DNA of 64,000 nucleotides, taken from assembly GCA_036971475.1 (NCBI GenBank), contig JBAIZL010000002.1:18142067-18206066 (forward strand). The letters are read 5' to 3'. Each line of letters starts with the position of its first letter. The first letter of the stretch is position 1. The position numbers and the translations under genes are program-made. Of this stretch, positions 33,541 to 44,651 are shown piece by piece. The notes beneath the pieces are model-generated. The model searched no databases, was not told the origin of the DNA, and saw only the letters and a list, made by a program, of their open reading frames with translations. This stretch comes from Prosapia bicincta. Lineage: Eukaryota; Arthropoda; Insecta; Hemiptera; Cercopidae.

Positions 33541-33899
33541 TTTTGTGTCGAAACAAGATCGATGCTGTTGTAGCTAGTTGTATGTTTCTCTACTTGCAGA
33601 AGTAGCGCTTATGTTATCGATAGGAAATAGATATAGTTCTTGTAAAAATACCCACAAAGTCGATGATCCCACTCCTATTACCAGAATCAGGGGATCGTTA
33701 CTTTCTCTGTTTATGCTTACCTAATTTCAGCTATCCTTCTTAGAACTTAGAATAATGACTAACCACTACTGTAGCTAATAGCTCTGTGTTTTCCTCGTAT
33801 TTAACGTGTGCTACTAGTAGGGATTAATTTTATACTGCATCTACTGCTGATTGGCATGTGTACCCTGGAACTACCTGCTGCCATATTTTTATTTATTTA
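33541..33899. other. Noncoding DNA
   Basis: Nothing recognised. Confidence 0.45.
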
Positions 33900-34190
33900 T
33901 GTATCTTGTTCAAATTTTCAATCATAATAAAATAGTTTTTATTCATCCACTCAAGTTCAAATACATTTTTTTAAACCTGTAGTGTATGATACTTGATGTT
34001 ATAGTTTTTCAAATATTAATTTATTAATTAAATTTAATGGTTCAATTATAATTAATTTCGCTTTTCTATTTCACCACCTACTATTGTGATTCTGTCATAT
34101 GCATATACATATGGTCTATTAATTGTTATTATTTAATAAAAGTTAACTAAAATAAACTTATTTTAGTACAAAAATAACTTTTTTTTTATA
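33900..34190 (-). mobile_element. Shared-tail repeat copy with altered middle
   Basis: The tail blocks (CTTGTTCAAATTTTCAATCA, TTCATCCACTCAAGTTCAAA, TATTAATTTATTAATTAAAT) and the outer head end (AATAAAAGTTAACTAAAATA) are present. The conserved GGGACGAAATAA block between them is replaced by TTTCACCACCTACTATTGTG and further unrelated sequence. Confidence 0.6.
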
Positions 34191-35094
34191 CAAAAAATTT
34201 TTTTGTATATTACTTGTTAACGTTTTCGACATATCTTTAAAAAAATAATTTTTCGCAGTAATTTTTTAATGAATAATCTGTTACGTATTGCGAAGGTCAT
34301 GAAATCGTATCCGTTTAAATTGAAGGCGTACAGTTAATAAAAGTTCTCTGATAATCGGACACTGGTTCGGGGCGATTATCCCCGACTGTCAGGCGCCAGC
34401 GAGCTTCAAGTACAATCAGGATTTTATATTCTGTACAAACAATCTTCATACCATCTGCGGAAGAGGAAGTAGCATTGTATGGAACGTCAAGACAATAGTG
34501 TCCGAGCGGTGATACTAGCCTGTCTAAAAACATCGGCTCTCGTGTAATACTAGTAAAAATCTGTCCTAAGCAAGTGTGGAATTGATCTTTACTACACTCG
34601 ACAATAAATTCTGTTTGGGCAGAGGCTACGACCTCCTAAGATGTTTCGAAACTCATCTATTTGTAAAATTGCGTCGGGAGACCTTAAATTGCCTATAATT
34701 TTTTTTAAATGTGTTTCTATTTTAACTTTTCTTAAATAATTTCTCATATCTAAACAAAACATCAGTGAAAATGTAATTACTTTTTTTTACCATTAAAGTA
34801 TATTCTACCACTATAAGGTTGGATCTGGCAGGAATGGTCGAAATTGAACAAAGAAAGATTGCTATGGTAACATTTAACATTATTTCCTAACTGCCATTGT
34901 AATACAAAGACAACGATATACTTCCCTCTCTCCTCCCAGAGGTAATGTTGAGAGCAGTATACAGAATAGTAACCTGCATTAGTCATTCATAAATTATTTT
35001 TTTTGTTACAAAAACGAAGATTCAATAATTTACCCTCAAAGTAACCATTAATAAGCAACAAATTATGGGGCATGATATAAAAACAAGTAATATA
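34191..35094. other. Noncoding DNA
   Basis: No supported gene. The 72- and 69-codon minus frames at 34315 and 34777 have no recognised domain. Confidence 0.45.
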
Positions 35095-35504
35095 AACAAA
35101 ATATTATAAAGCCAATTTCTACTTAGGTCAACAAAAACAAATTTTATTTTAGTTACTTTTTATTAAATAATTACAATTAATACAAATACAGTAACATAAC
35201 CTATGCGTTAAAGCAGCTGTTCTATCACATAACCTACAGCATAATATCAACTGTTTTATGAAATCCTATGTTATCAGTTATTTTAAGCCAAGTGGGACGA
35301 ACTATCTACATTGCATACCTGCCTCTTTTATGAAAAGTTTTTTTTCGTATAAAATTAAAATTAATTAATAAATAATATTTGAAAACTGTATTAACATCAG
35401 GTGTAATCTGCTACACGTTTTAAAAGATGTATTTGACCTTACGTGGATAGAGAAAAAGTATTTTAATAACAAATGAAAATTTGAACAAGATACATATAGG
35501 GGAA

Positions 35505-35556
<52 letters not shown>

Positions 35557-35572
35557 TATATATATAATTAAT
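35095..35572 (+). mobile_element. Shared-tail repeat copy ending in (TA)n
   Basis: The head (CTACTTAGGTCAACAAAAAC, GCAGCTGTTCTATCACATAA, AGCCAAGTGGGACGAACT) and the tail (TTTGACCTTACGTGGATAG, GAAAATTTGAACAAGATACA, GGGGAAGTG) are followed by a TA microsatellite at 35508-35555. Confidence 0.8.
35508..35555. repeat. (TA)n microsatellite
   Basis: Expanded TA tract at the tail of the shared-tail copy. Confidence 0.95.
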
Positions 35573-36584
35573 TGATATTAATAGTTTGAAGAATTGCCTA
35601 GTAGGCCTACAGCAAGAATTATAGGGTCAAGATATTTGTTACTTCAGCTATCTTTCAATGTAAAGCCAAAACACAGCCATTAACAATGGTTCTTTAACAA
35701 TAATTCAGATAAGCAAGGAATGCCTGTTCCTATTCAGACTTACCGAAACCTCAACAGTTCCGCCCACACTGGGAAACCCTGAACTGTGTGGGCGCCACAA
35801 CAGGGACTAGTTTTTTTGAATTCTTGAGAAAGTGGGCCGCGGTATGCGGATTTTTTATCTTTACGGGCAAATTTATTTGTAAATGAGGGTTTCCAAGGCG
35901 GTTGATGTTTGGTGTCGTGGCGTTTAAGCGCTGTGAATCAAAATGTAACATGAAGACCTTTCACCCTCAGCCTACGTGTTTTGGATATTTCACTTTCAAA
36001 AGGGAGAAACTCTCTGACCGTCTTATGTTTCTCAAAATAACAAGAAACTTCTGACGTTCGATATTATCTACAGCCAGTGGAACAGGTCTTCATTTCATCT
36101 CCCTTAGTCATGTAAAACCATATTGAAATGGCGTGCCTTAAATTTAGACAGTGATTCTGCTCCGGCTTTCTGGAGGAAAATATCAGCATTCGGGCGCTTT
36201 CTGAGTGATAATTCATAACTCCACAGCGTAGTTTTGAAAAAAAATGCCTGTCACACTATTCCGCTTTATCACGGAAGTGATAAGGCCCTATTTTTCCCTG
36301 CTTTATCCAAGTCCCTACTTTAACCCTCTATGTTCGCCTTTCCTATCCTTAGATGATACGTCATACCGGTTGTTTGCCTATAAATGTTGTAAAACCTCCA
36401 TATCCTGCCAACTGCCAAAACTGGACGCAATAGTTTTAATTATTATTCTGTACATTTTTCAAAGATTTCCTGATAAAAGATAGTAAGATAATACAGGCAT
36501 TTGTAAAGACTCTATCTCTCACTTTCATAAGAACAAGTAATAAAAACAAACAATTTTTAAAGTCACTCACTACTACTGTAGTTT
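35573..36584. other. Noncoding DNA, possible LTR-like fragment
   Basis: No supported gene. At 35782-35806, GTGTGGGCGCCACAACAGGG resembles either a tRNA-Lys-type primer site or an LTR edge, but no second LTR or gag/pol frame was seen. Frames at 35751 (minus) and 36244 (plus) lack any signature. Confidence 0.35.
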
Positions 36585-36998
36585 TTTTCTACTTCACTCA
36601 ACAAAGAAAATTTTTATTTTAGTTATTTTTAAATAATTACAATTAATAAAAATAAAGTATGATAACCTATGCACCTGTGCGTTAAAACAACTGTTCTATT
36701 ACATAACCTATAACATAAAATAGCTATTTTATGAAGTCATATGTTATCAGTTATTTTAAGCCAAATGGGACGAAATAACTATATTGCGTACCTTGCCCCC
36801 TTTGTGAAAAGTTTTTCTCCCATATAAAACTAAAATTATATAAATTATAAAATAATTATTTTATTTAATTAATGAATTAGTATTTGAGAAAAACTGTGTT
36901 AACATTAAATGTCATCCAGTACAATTTAAAAATATATATATTTGAACTTGAGTTCAATGAATAAATGGTATTTTATTAACGATTGGAAAGTTTGAACA

Positions 36999-37059
<61 letters not shown>

Positions 37060-37115
37060 ACACACAGAGAGAGATAGAGAGAGCGTAATCTAATAGAAAG
37101 AATTGAAAAAGAACC
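36585..37115 (+). mobile_element. Shared-tail repeat copy with internal microsatellite
   Basis: Nearly full length. It has the head with CAACTGTTCTATTACATAAC and AAGCCAAATGGGACGAAATA, then CTTGCCCCCTTTGTGAAAAG, the tail with TTGAACTTGAGTTCAATG and GAACAAGATATATA, a long (TA)n(CA)n(GA)n tract, and the final block GCGTAATCTAATAGAAAGAA. It shows that the microsatellite lies inside the element. Confidence 0.8.
37001..37082. repeat. Compound (TA)n(CA)n(GA)n microsatellite
   Basis: Expansion inside the shared-tail element between GAACAAG and the final AATAGAAAGAATTGAAAA block. Confidence 0.95.
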
Positions 37116-37280
37116 GTTTTCTTACCCTTCAAGTTATATTTCTTATTCTGTAAGGGTTTTGGAGAGATTGCGAACCCCTACGACCTTAGGTAGAGCTACT
37201 GGATAATTCTCACAATACCAGTTCTACTTAATCCCTAACAATAAGATGATGCTATTGATTACAGCTGTTGTTTTAGTTAG

Positions 37281-37656
37281 GTTATGTTACAGTTTTGGCC
37301 GCAGGACGTTCCCCTTGTGCTCTCTGTATCGCTACCGTTACTCGTGTACAAGCGGATGGATTTCACGTAATAGTAGCAAAAGAATTATGTCCGCACAGAT
37401 GCTGTAAACCCGTCCAGCCACTCTGGGCGTTATCAATGTTCCCAGCTGACGATCAGCTGATGTTTCAGTGTCGAGACTAACTTGAAACAGTCGGCCTCTT
37501 TCTTCAGTGTGTCCCTTGCCTCTGTACGAGCAACGTGCGCGCGTGACCTAACCACAGACTCACAATGATAACGACGACGTAGTGTTTGTTTGGTGGAACA
37601 TTTTTGACTTTTTTTAGTGTTTGTTTTTGAGAAATATTGCCCGAACTGTGTGGATC
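37281..37656 (+). promoter_or_regulatory. Putative promoter and 5' UTR of a secreted-protein gene
   Basis: A GC- and CpG-richer stretch directly upstream of the signal-peptide exon. TTCAGTGTG near 37504-37512 fits the arthropod initiator (A+1 at 37506), with AACGTG about 28 bp downstream, where DPE-like elements occur. No TATA box is evident. The 61-codon frame at 37295-37480 overlaps this region but has no support. Confidence 0.4.
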
Positions 37657-37775
37657 ATGGCAGTTTCTAATTTTTGGCGTTTGTTTGTCTGTTTAGCGGT
37701 GTTGCAAGGATTTAGCGGCGAGCTTAAAAGGGATCGCCGCATCGCCAACCAGATGGAGGGTGGACCTGTCGGAGG
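37657..37775 (+). CDS. First coding exon of a secreted or membrane protein
   Basis: The ATG at 37657 (context GATCATGG) opens 39 codons plus two bases, then a consensus donor GG|GTGAGT at 37776. The peptide starts MAVSNFWRLFVCLAVLQGFS and continues GELKRDRRIANQMEGGPVGG. That is a short N-region with one Arg, a hydrophobic core LFVCLAVL and a small-residue cleavage zone at GFSG, followed by a basic segment that could be a processing site. Reading past the donor gives an immediate TGA, so the exon is invisible as a long ORF. It ends in phase 2. The rest lies downstream across a long intron. The family is not recognised; a secreted ligand, protease or receptor are all possible. Confidence 0.6.
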
Positions 37776-38493
37776 GTGAGTACTGAAATTAAAAAAATAC
37801 TGATTATATTTTAGTTTTGTAGTTGCATATAATATGTTTTAAATTTAAAGTGTTGTGGGCACATTTCATAATCTAGAAACTTTTTTTAAAATTAAATTTA
37901 TCTACGATTCAGATTTGAAAAACCCTCCGAACATTTCCGATTAAGTTTTAAAATTACTATAATATAAAATAGATATCGTAAGGCTTGGCGTCTGTAACAG
38001 ACTTGTTTAAGTTCAAGTTAGATATATTTTATAAATTATAAGTATAGTAGGCCTATATTTTTAAAAATTTATCAAATATTTTCATCCTATTTTTTGCAGA
38101 TTGATAGTGGTACCTATTGGGTAATTATAAATTATATGAATAGCAATTGAGGAACATTAAAAGCTAAGGTCTGATTAAAGCAATATTATTTTCCTAAAAA
38201 ATTATAGCGTTGTTATTTAAAAAATCGAAGATACCTATATAAGAAAAAAAGGACACGCCTTCTTTTGCCCCGACGAATGTGATATTAATTTCTAGGCCTG
38301 TGAGCTGTTAAGATCTAGGGGTTTCTATGTATTCAGGGTGAAAATCGTTGTTTGCTGGAAACAACCAGCTGAAAATACATTGCATACATCGACTCACCTA
38401 ACGCCCTGACGATGACCAGCTTAACGACAAAACAACCGAATCAACCGGGTAAAAATATAACCCTACCCTGCTTTACTTGTTCAACTGCAGGCA

Positions 38494-38496
<3 letters not shown>
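37776..38496 (+). other. Start of first intron, AT-rich
   Basis: Probable intron. Near 38411-38435, CCTGACGATGACCAGCTTAA followed by CGACAAAACAACC resembles the tail motif of PLE relics, but no coding remnant accompanies it. Confidence 0.4.

Positions 38497-38550
<54 letters not shown>
38497..38550. repeat. (TA)n microsatellite
   Basis: TA run followed directly by the half palindrome at 38551. Confidence 0.95.
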
Positions 38551-38553
<3 letters not shown>

Positions 38554-38661
38554 GTTAATATATTACTATTGTAAGTAATTTTATCCACCATTAAGTGCAA
38601 TGATTTTACCTTGAATGATGAGGCGCCTTTCGGTCACTTGGCCATTGTCGAATCACTGATT

Positions 38662-38665
<4 letters not shown>
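38551..38665. mobile_element. Half copy of palindrome-1 element
   Basis: GAAGTTAATATATTACTATT, TTATCCACCATTAAGTGCAA and TTTTACCTTGAATG match the left arm and spacer of the 21400 palindrome. Instead of folding back it continues as AGGCGCCTTTCGGTCACTTGG, so this copy shows more of the parent sequence. It is bracketed by (TA)n on the left and (CA)n(TA)n on the right. Confidence 0.65.

Positions 38666-38739
<74 letters not shown>
38663..38739. repeat. (CA)n(TA)n microsatellite
   Basis: CA repeats that pass into TA repeats. Confidence 0.95.
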
Positions 38740-38742
<3 letters not shown>

Positions 38743-39335
38743 TTTTTATTAGGACTTTAGTAAAGTTTAAACTTCTATAACTCGTCACTAAAGGAGATTT
38801 TATATTACTTTTTCGTTATTCACATATTCAGAAATTAGCTCTATGAATCACCTTCAATTTAAGTTAAAAATATTTTATTAAAACTTTACTAAAGTTTTTA
38901 TTGTAGAAAATAGTTAGTGTGCAGAAGCTCATATATATTTGGGTTCGACCGCAATAACGTTTTAAAATTCTAATAAATTTATCACGCTTTCAAATCTAAC
39001 TTGTACAGTATTATTGGCAAACAAATATGCAAATAAACGAATTATAAACGAAAATGTTTGTGAATGTAGAATTTTGTATTTAGAAAAACAAGCTTTGCCC
39101 AACAGGACACTTTTATTTTTCATATTTGGGAATAGAGGCAGAAGAGTATCTAGAGTATTTAAAATACAATTAAACAAAATAATTACGCGTCTTTATTGGC
39201 TTCTCTGTGCATCTCTTATTCTGAATCCTTCTCTCAATGAGCTTTAATCCTTTGTACAAATACCTCGATATGTACTCTTCCTGTAGTGTATCAGAATAAC
39301 TGTCGTTTCTGAATGTATACTTTTCAGTACGCGCA
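38740..39335. other. AT-rich noncoding DNA
   Basis: Overlapping short frames on both strands (38962-39177 minus, 39014-39247 plus) are mutually exclusive and unsupported. Confidence 0.45.
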
Positions 39336-39619
39336 TTACTTGTGGTTTTTCCTCTCTTCCCCTTCTTATCCCCCTTTCTCTCTCACACAAATTATCTCTC
39401 TCTCCGGTTTATCCTTCTATTTGCGCCAATTCCGTGGTGTTTTCTCTTCTCTATGCATTGTGGACAATATGTCTTTAGCATGTACACCTTACAGTATATA
39501 TTTCTCTTTAAGCACTCTTGTATATCGTCTTTTCTACTTGCTTATGCAGTGATTCCTCATTTATATGATTTCTCTAAAGTTTATCTTCCTCTCTTTGTGG
39601 TATTCTCTCTTTACCTCCT

Positions 39620-39672
<53 letters not shown>

Positions 39673-39883
39673 GTATACTCCCATCTACACACACTCCTTG
39701 GTGTTTTCTCTTCTGTATGCATAATGAACAGTGTATCTTTCCATTATTCACCACCGTATTTACACCTTTCAGTTTATAGCTCTCTTTATCCACTCTTTGT
39801 TATTATATCATCTTTTCTACATGCTCTTGTGGTGATTCCTCTCCTCTATGATTTCTCTCTGGTTAATCTTTTTCTCTGATGAT

Positions 39884-39921
<38 letters not shown>

Positions 39922-40030
39922 CCACCTTACAGTGTATGTTCCTCTCCACTTTTACATGCATATCCTTCTGCTTATCTTCCTTTCTATTCTCTCGGTGATG
40001 TATACCGTCCCTCCCACTCTCTTGTAGTAA
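39336..40030. repeat. Pyrimidine-rich region with diverged tandem duplication and (CT)n tracts
   Basis: (CT)n runs at about 39623-39669 and 39890-39918. GGTGTTTTCTCTTCT at about 39437 and 39701 marks a duplicated module of 260-280 bp. The 145-, 104- and 79-codon frames here are serine/leucine/phenylalanine-rich translations of CT repeats. Confidence 0.75.
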
Positions 40031-41375
40031 GATGTTCAAGATTCTTTTCATCCATAGTTACTTTCTGGATTTAGACTGCTCCATCGAACCTATTACTATA
40101 CCCATCCACTTCATTCACTGCTAGCTAGTTAATTTCAGGTGAGAACATTAATTTCTCCTCCCAAATCATACGATCCAGAATCATGCCCAATATAGTCAGA
40201 GTATTGGGTCTGTAGGAAACCTATTTTCTCTCTTTCCTCTGTGAGAGATATATGTTGTGCGAGTATTATAGGGTAAACATATGTACTGTAAGATGTGACA
40301 GAACCATGACTGTGTGGGTAGGGTTGCTCCATGCAGTCTACCTAGGCCGTAGAAAGGTATCTTCCGCTACGTCACTAGTTGTATCGACCACGAGTAACGA
40401 ATTACTGTATAAGAATCCAATGAACAAGATCCAAAGACTGGCAATCAAGTCATGTCAGAGGAGTTGGTTCTCGGAGCGACCTATCACAAGCAGTAGGCCT
40501 ACATATGATATTTCCGCTAAATTATTTAAAGTAGAATTTTAAATCATGGGTTAGCCACAACTGATTTGTATATACCTTGATTTTTAGCCTTGAAAAGAGG
40601 CTTACTGTTGTACTATGAACACCAACGACCGAGTAAGTAGTGTGAAATTTTAGTACTAAGCTGACGTTGTGATTTCGGTAACGGTTGAAAACGACGCTCT
40701 CAACCTTGAACCAAATTCATATTAGATAAATTTTCGTATAAATTAGCAGCTATTCTTATATCTTCCTCATGCAAATCAGTGCCGGTTTTTGTCATGCTAA
40801 ACTAAGGTAAGAATCTGGCCCGGTCGTAGTGGCAGCGCGCAGGCGCACAAATAACCGGTAGTAATTAGCCCATTGTTGTCGTTACCATGACGACGCCCAT
40901 TGTTAGTTCCTGTGGGTTGTCGCAATACGTCCAGAAGGCGATGAAATACTGTATGGATTTATTTTTTATTTATTTTTACTAAATATATTCAATACAGAAA
41001 TGTTAAAAATAACTTTCAAACACAAAATTGTGTTACTTTTTGTATTATTATTATTTTTCTTTAAAATCTATACTACGCGATTTAGTCGAGTATTTTATAG
41101 TATACTTTTAAGGAAGATATTGGTATATACAAAAGCGCAGAATTATACGTGTCCTGTAAAGAAAGTGTTTGTAGCCGTTACAGTTTGTGTGTAAAAGTAC
41201 GTGGGAATTCAATTTTGGATTCCTTTATGTACTGCGTTTACTTTAGCTCAGTTTTGTGATCACAGTTAAGAAATATTTCCAATCTTTCGAGGCGTAAACA
41301 TATTTTTAATACGAGTATGACAACAATAGGCACCGTTTAGACCTGTTTATATAATACTCCCCCTCTCTACCCATC
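40031..41375. other. Noncoding DNA
   Basis: No recognised gene. The 96-codon frame at 40252-40542 and the 64-codon frame at 41000 carry no family motif. Confidence 0.45.
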
Positions 41376-41420
41376 CCTCTCTCTCTCTCTCTTCCTTCTC
41401 CTCTTCCCACGATCTCTCTC

Positions 41421-41460
<40 letters not shown>
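41376..41460. repeat. (CT)n microsatellite
   Basis: Interrupted CT-rich tract. Confidence 0.9.
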
Positions 41461-42499
41461 TATCTCTGTCTTTTTCTTAGTGTGTATGTAAAGTATTTAT
41501 GAATTGATCCAGAGCTTATTTTGATGTTCAATTTCTGATAGTGAACAATGTTTTTGTTTTCTTAATGTTTGTAGTACAATTTTAGAGGCAAATAATTTGT
41601 ATGACATATAGTTAGGCTATGAAAAATTGAAACCTTCTTCACCCCTCATAAAAGTAAAAAATTTAATGTATACAAGAATTTGACGATTCTTTAACATTTT
41701 TAAACAAAACTATTTTTTTAAATTTTGAGATTTTTATTCGAAAGAGTTTTCAATTGAGGACTTCGTAAGAATTTTTAATGCCATTTTTCGAGTTATTAAA
41801 ACCCGTTAAAAACCAACATTTATTGTTCTATAAATATAAGATTGAATTTTATACATTTCTATTTGTCTTAGTGTTTGAATTTAGGAATTATGATGACGAA
41901 AATTTCAGTTATTTCTTACTGTTAAAATATTTTTAAAATTATTTAGTACTTATTTTGAGTCTGAAGTTCTCCGTTTGTTAAGTGTTCTCTGAAAGTGACC
42001 GTTTACCCTACGTCCGTGACAAATCACCGATTCACAGTGCGACACTAGGAACTATTAACGCATGCCATAAATATTAATAGAACTTGGTAACATAACCTCA
42101 AAATCTGCTGTACAACTTGTTTAAATATCCAGGACACGCCTCGCTGCCGGACGATAATAGCGAATTCCATAGTTTATGCTTTTCCGAAGGACGGCGTTAG
42201 TTCTCCTTGGCAGAAATCACGATTCATGCCATACATGATACTTAAGTGCTGTAATGTGTGGGCAGGTACAGGTGTCTCGTAAGAATAGATCTATACGCTA
42301 ATCTCCTGTGGAAGAACTCGATCAAGGAAGAAATTTTCTGCCTGGTTGACCGAAAGTTCTGTAAGTAGAAGGTCGCGCCATTATTGCAACCATAACTAAC
42401 TTATTATCGAAAAATGTTTAAATGGATCCAGTTCAAATGCTTGCGTTCTATTTTTTTTTTCATTTGCATGTAGACATTATTATTAATGACTGTTTCAGT
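41461..42499. other. AT-rich noncoding DNA
   Basis: Nothing recognised. Confidence 0.45.
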
Positions 42500-42507
42500 C
42501 AAAAAAA

Positions 42508-42563
<56 letters not shown>

Positions 42564-42564
42564 A

Positions 42565-42620
<56 letters not shown>

Positions 42621-42965
42621 CTTTTCCTCATCTACTTAAGTTAAAATACATTTTTTTAACTTGTAATGGATTACGCTTGATGTTGCAGTTTTTTCCAATA
42701 TTAATTTATTAATTAAATTGTATTTAATTTTAGTTTTATATGGGAGAAAAACTTTTCACACAAGGTGCAAGGTATGCATTATAATTATTTCGTCCCATTT
42801 AGCTTAAAATTAGTAATATATGACTTCGTACAACAGCTGATTTATGTTATAGGTATAAGGTTGGACAGCTGTTTTAACACATAGATTATGGTACTTTGTT
42901 TATATTAATCGTAATTATTTAAAGAAAAGTAACTAAAATGAAATTTATATTGACTTTAAAAAAGT
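42500..42965 (-). mobile_element. Shared-tail repeat copy next to poly(A)/(TA)n
   Basis: A run of about 25 A and two TA tracts (42524-42559 and 42569-42616) are followed on the minus strand by the tail (CTCATCTACTTAAGTTAAAA) and head (ACAAGGTGCAAGGTATGC, TTTCGTCCCATTTAGC, CAGCTGTTTTAACACATAG). The isoleucine/tyrosine-rich frames on both strands at 42404-42712 are translations of TA repeats. Confidence 0.75.
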
Positions 42966-43647
42966 TTTGTTTTAATGCGGAAGCACATTATACATCGGCG
43001 TAAACTATGTAAAAACTATGGTGATTTTTTGTTAGAGTTATAGGAATTATTCCTATAGAAATAAAAGGATATTGAAAGAGGGAGGAGAAGTACATGTGTA
43101 AGACAACATCCCTGAGCTGCACCCTCTTTATTGGGGTTAATAAGGGAGAAATAAACTCTTCATCTGTGTGTAGGAATTGGCGTCGGGAAAATATGCGGAA
43201 TTTTGAAAGCATTGAGGATAAGGCATGACGATCTTCTGGTAGTTAGAGTGGATGAAATCATGGCTCAAATGGTCAGTGTCTCATTGAAGTAAATATCTAT
43301 CGAGCTTTACTTCAAGGGAGTATTGCTTCTGACAGAGTAAAATTACACGTGTAACACAGATCCTTCATGAACGTAAACCCTTAGTTCCTTAACCAGCTAC
43401 ATTGTCCCTTTCCACCAAGACTTAACGCAGTTGTTAACTTATGAAATGTAAATACTAGTAATATGTGAAATAAATAGAAAAATATAAAATTTAGTTCAAA
43501 TCGTTAAACTCGAGTTTTTAAAGACGTATCAAATATAGTAATAACCTAATTTATTTAAATTTTTTGCAACCTATATGTTCGTACTACTGTTCTTTAATAA
43601 ATAAACAGATTTGTTACTGTTTTTGATTAGATATGTATTAACTATTA

Positions 43648-43649
<2 letters not shown>
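42966..43649. other. Noncoding DNA
   Basis: No gene; the 74-codon minus frame at 42988 is unsupported. Confidence 0.45.
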
Positions 43650-43717
<68 letters not shown>

Positions 43718-43718
43718 A
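43650..43718. repeat. (TA)n(TG)n microsatellite
   Basis: TA run that passes into TG repeats. Confidence 0.95.
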
Positions 43719-44140
43719 CTCACTTTTGCATGTCATGCATTGGAAACCCAGTTTTGCCCTCACGTTCTTCGTTTTTCGCTTCTACTCGACTCTTTCATAC
43801 GGCTCTTTTGTGTCGTCAATCTGGGATATTTTCTTCTGCCCTATATTAGTGACTCCCAAAGAATTCTTCAGTTCATCTTTTCTTTTTGATAAAGCTAATT
43901 TCCTTTCCTGTTCTTATTTAGCTCAATTGTGTTCCTTATTCCCTTTCGCTTCCAAACACTCTCCACCTATACTTCCCATGCGACCAAGTTTCAATCTGTG
44001 ATACCTTCTGCCCTATACTAGTGACTCTCAGTAAATTCTTTAGTTCGCAATTTCTATTTGTTAAAGCTAATTTCCTTTCCTGTTCTTATTCAGCCCTATC
44101 TATCGTGTTCCTGTCTCACTAACTCTTCCAAACACTCTTC
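43719..44140. repeat. Diverged tandem duplication, 172 bp
   Basis: CTTCTGCCCTATATTAGTGA at 43833 and CTTCTGCCCTATACTAGTGA at 44005, with AAAGCTAATTTCCTTTCCTG in both copies, give a 172-bp period. The 102-codon frame at 43693 is a translation of a TG repeat plus this unit. Confidence 0.65.
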
Positions 44141-44651
44141 ACCTCCCACGAAACCAGCCGTTTCCGTTCGCATTGACCAGTTCCACCAACTCTTACACAC
44201 TCATTGTTCTCCTTGGTTCATTTCCCAACTATCGAAAAAAAATAGACGATGACAAACTGCCGATACCAGCTCTTCTATTAAATTTATGTTAATTTACAAC
44301 AGTGCACAGAACGAATGGAGTGTCTAGTTTTTTAACGAAGTAAAAAAAACTATTTTCAATATGACGCAACTCTACACGATGCGTTAGGAAGTAAACAACT
44401 CGAGACCTCTTGAATATTTCCGTATGTTAACAACCAATATGGCATTCCTTCGCTGTTCCTCTGCGTTGCTCAAGGCTATGTATTTGTAAATGCAATGTGT
44501 AATGTATCTATAAGCTTAAGGAGTGGATTACCACCACTCATGCAAAATGCTGTGCCTCCATCGGGAAATTATATGCTGAAATGTGGCATTGTTAATCTTG
44601 GGACCCCCTTGATCAGATTTTTTGTGTGATAACATGACTAAACACTGCAAA
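44141..44651. other. Noncoding DNA
   Basis: Nothing recognised before the 42-bp array. Confidence 0.45.

Noticed and set aside
35782..35806. tRNA-Lys-type primer binding site of an LTR retrotransposon
   Set aside because: Only partial agreement, and no LTR pair, gag or pol sequence nearby.
39342..39879. 145- and 104-codon ORFs as membrane proteins
   Set aside because: The hydrophobic, serine-rich composition comes from (CT)n repeats.
42404..42712. Isoleucine/tyrosine-rich ORFs on both strands
   Set aside because: Translations of (TA)n and poly(A).
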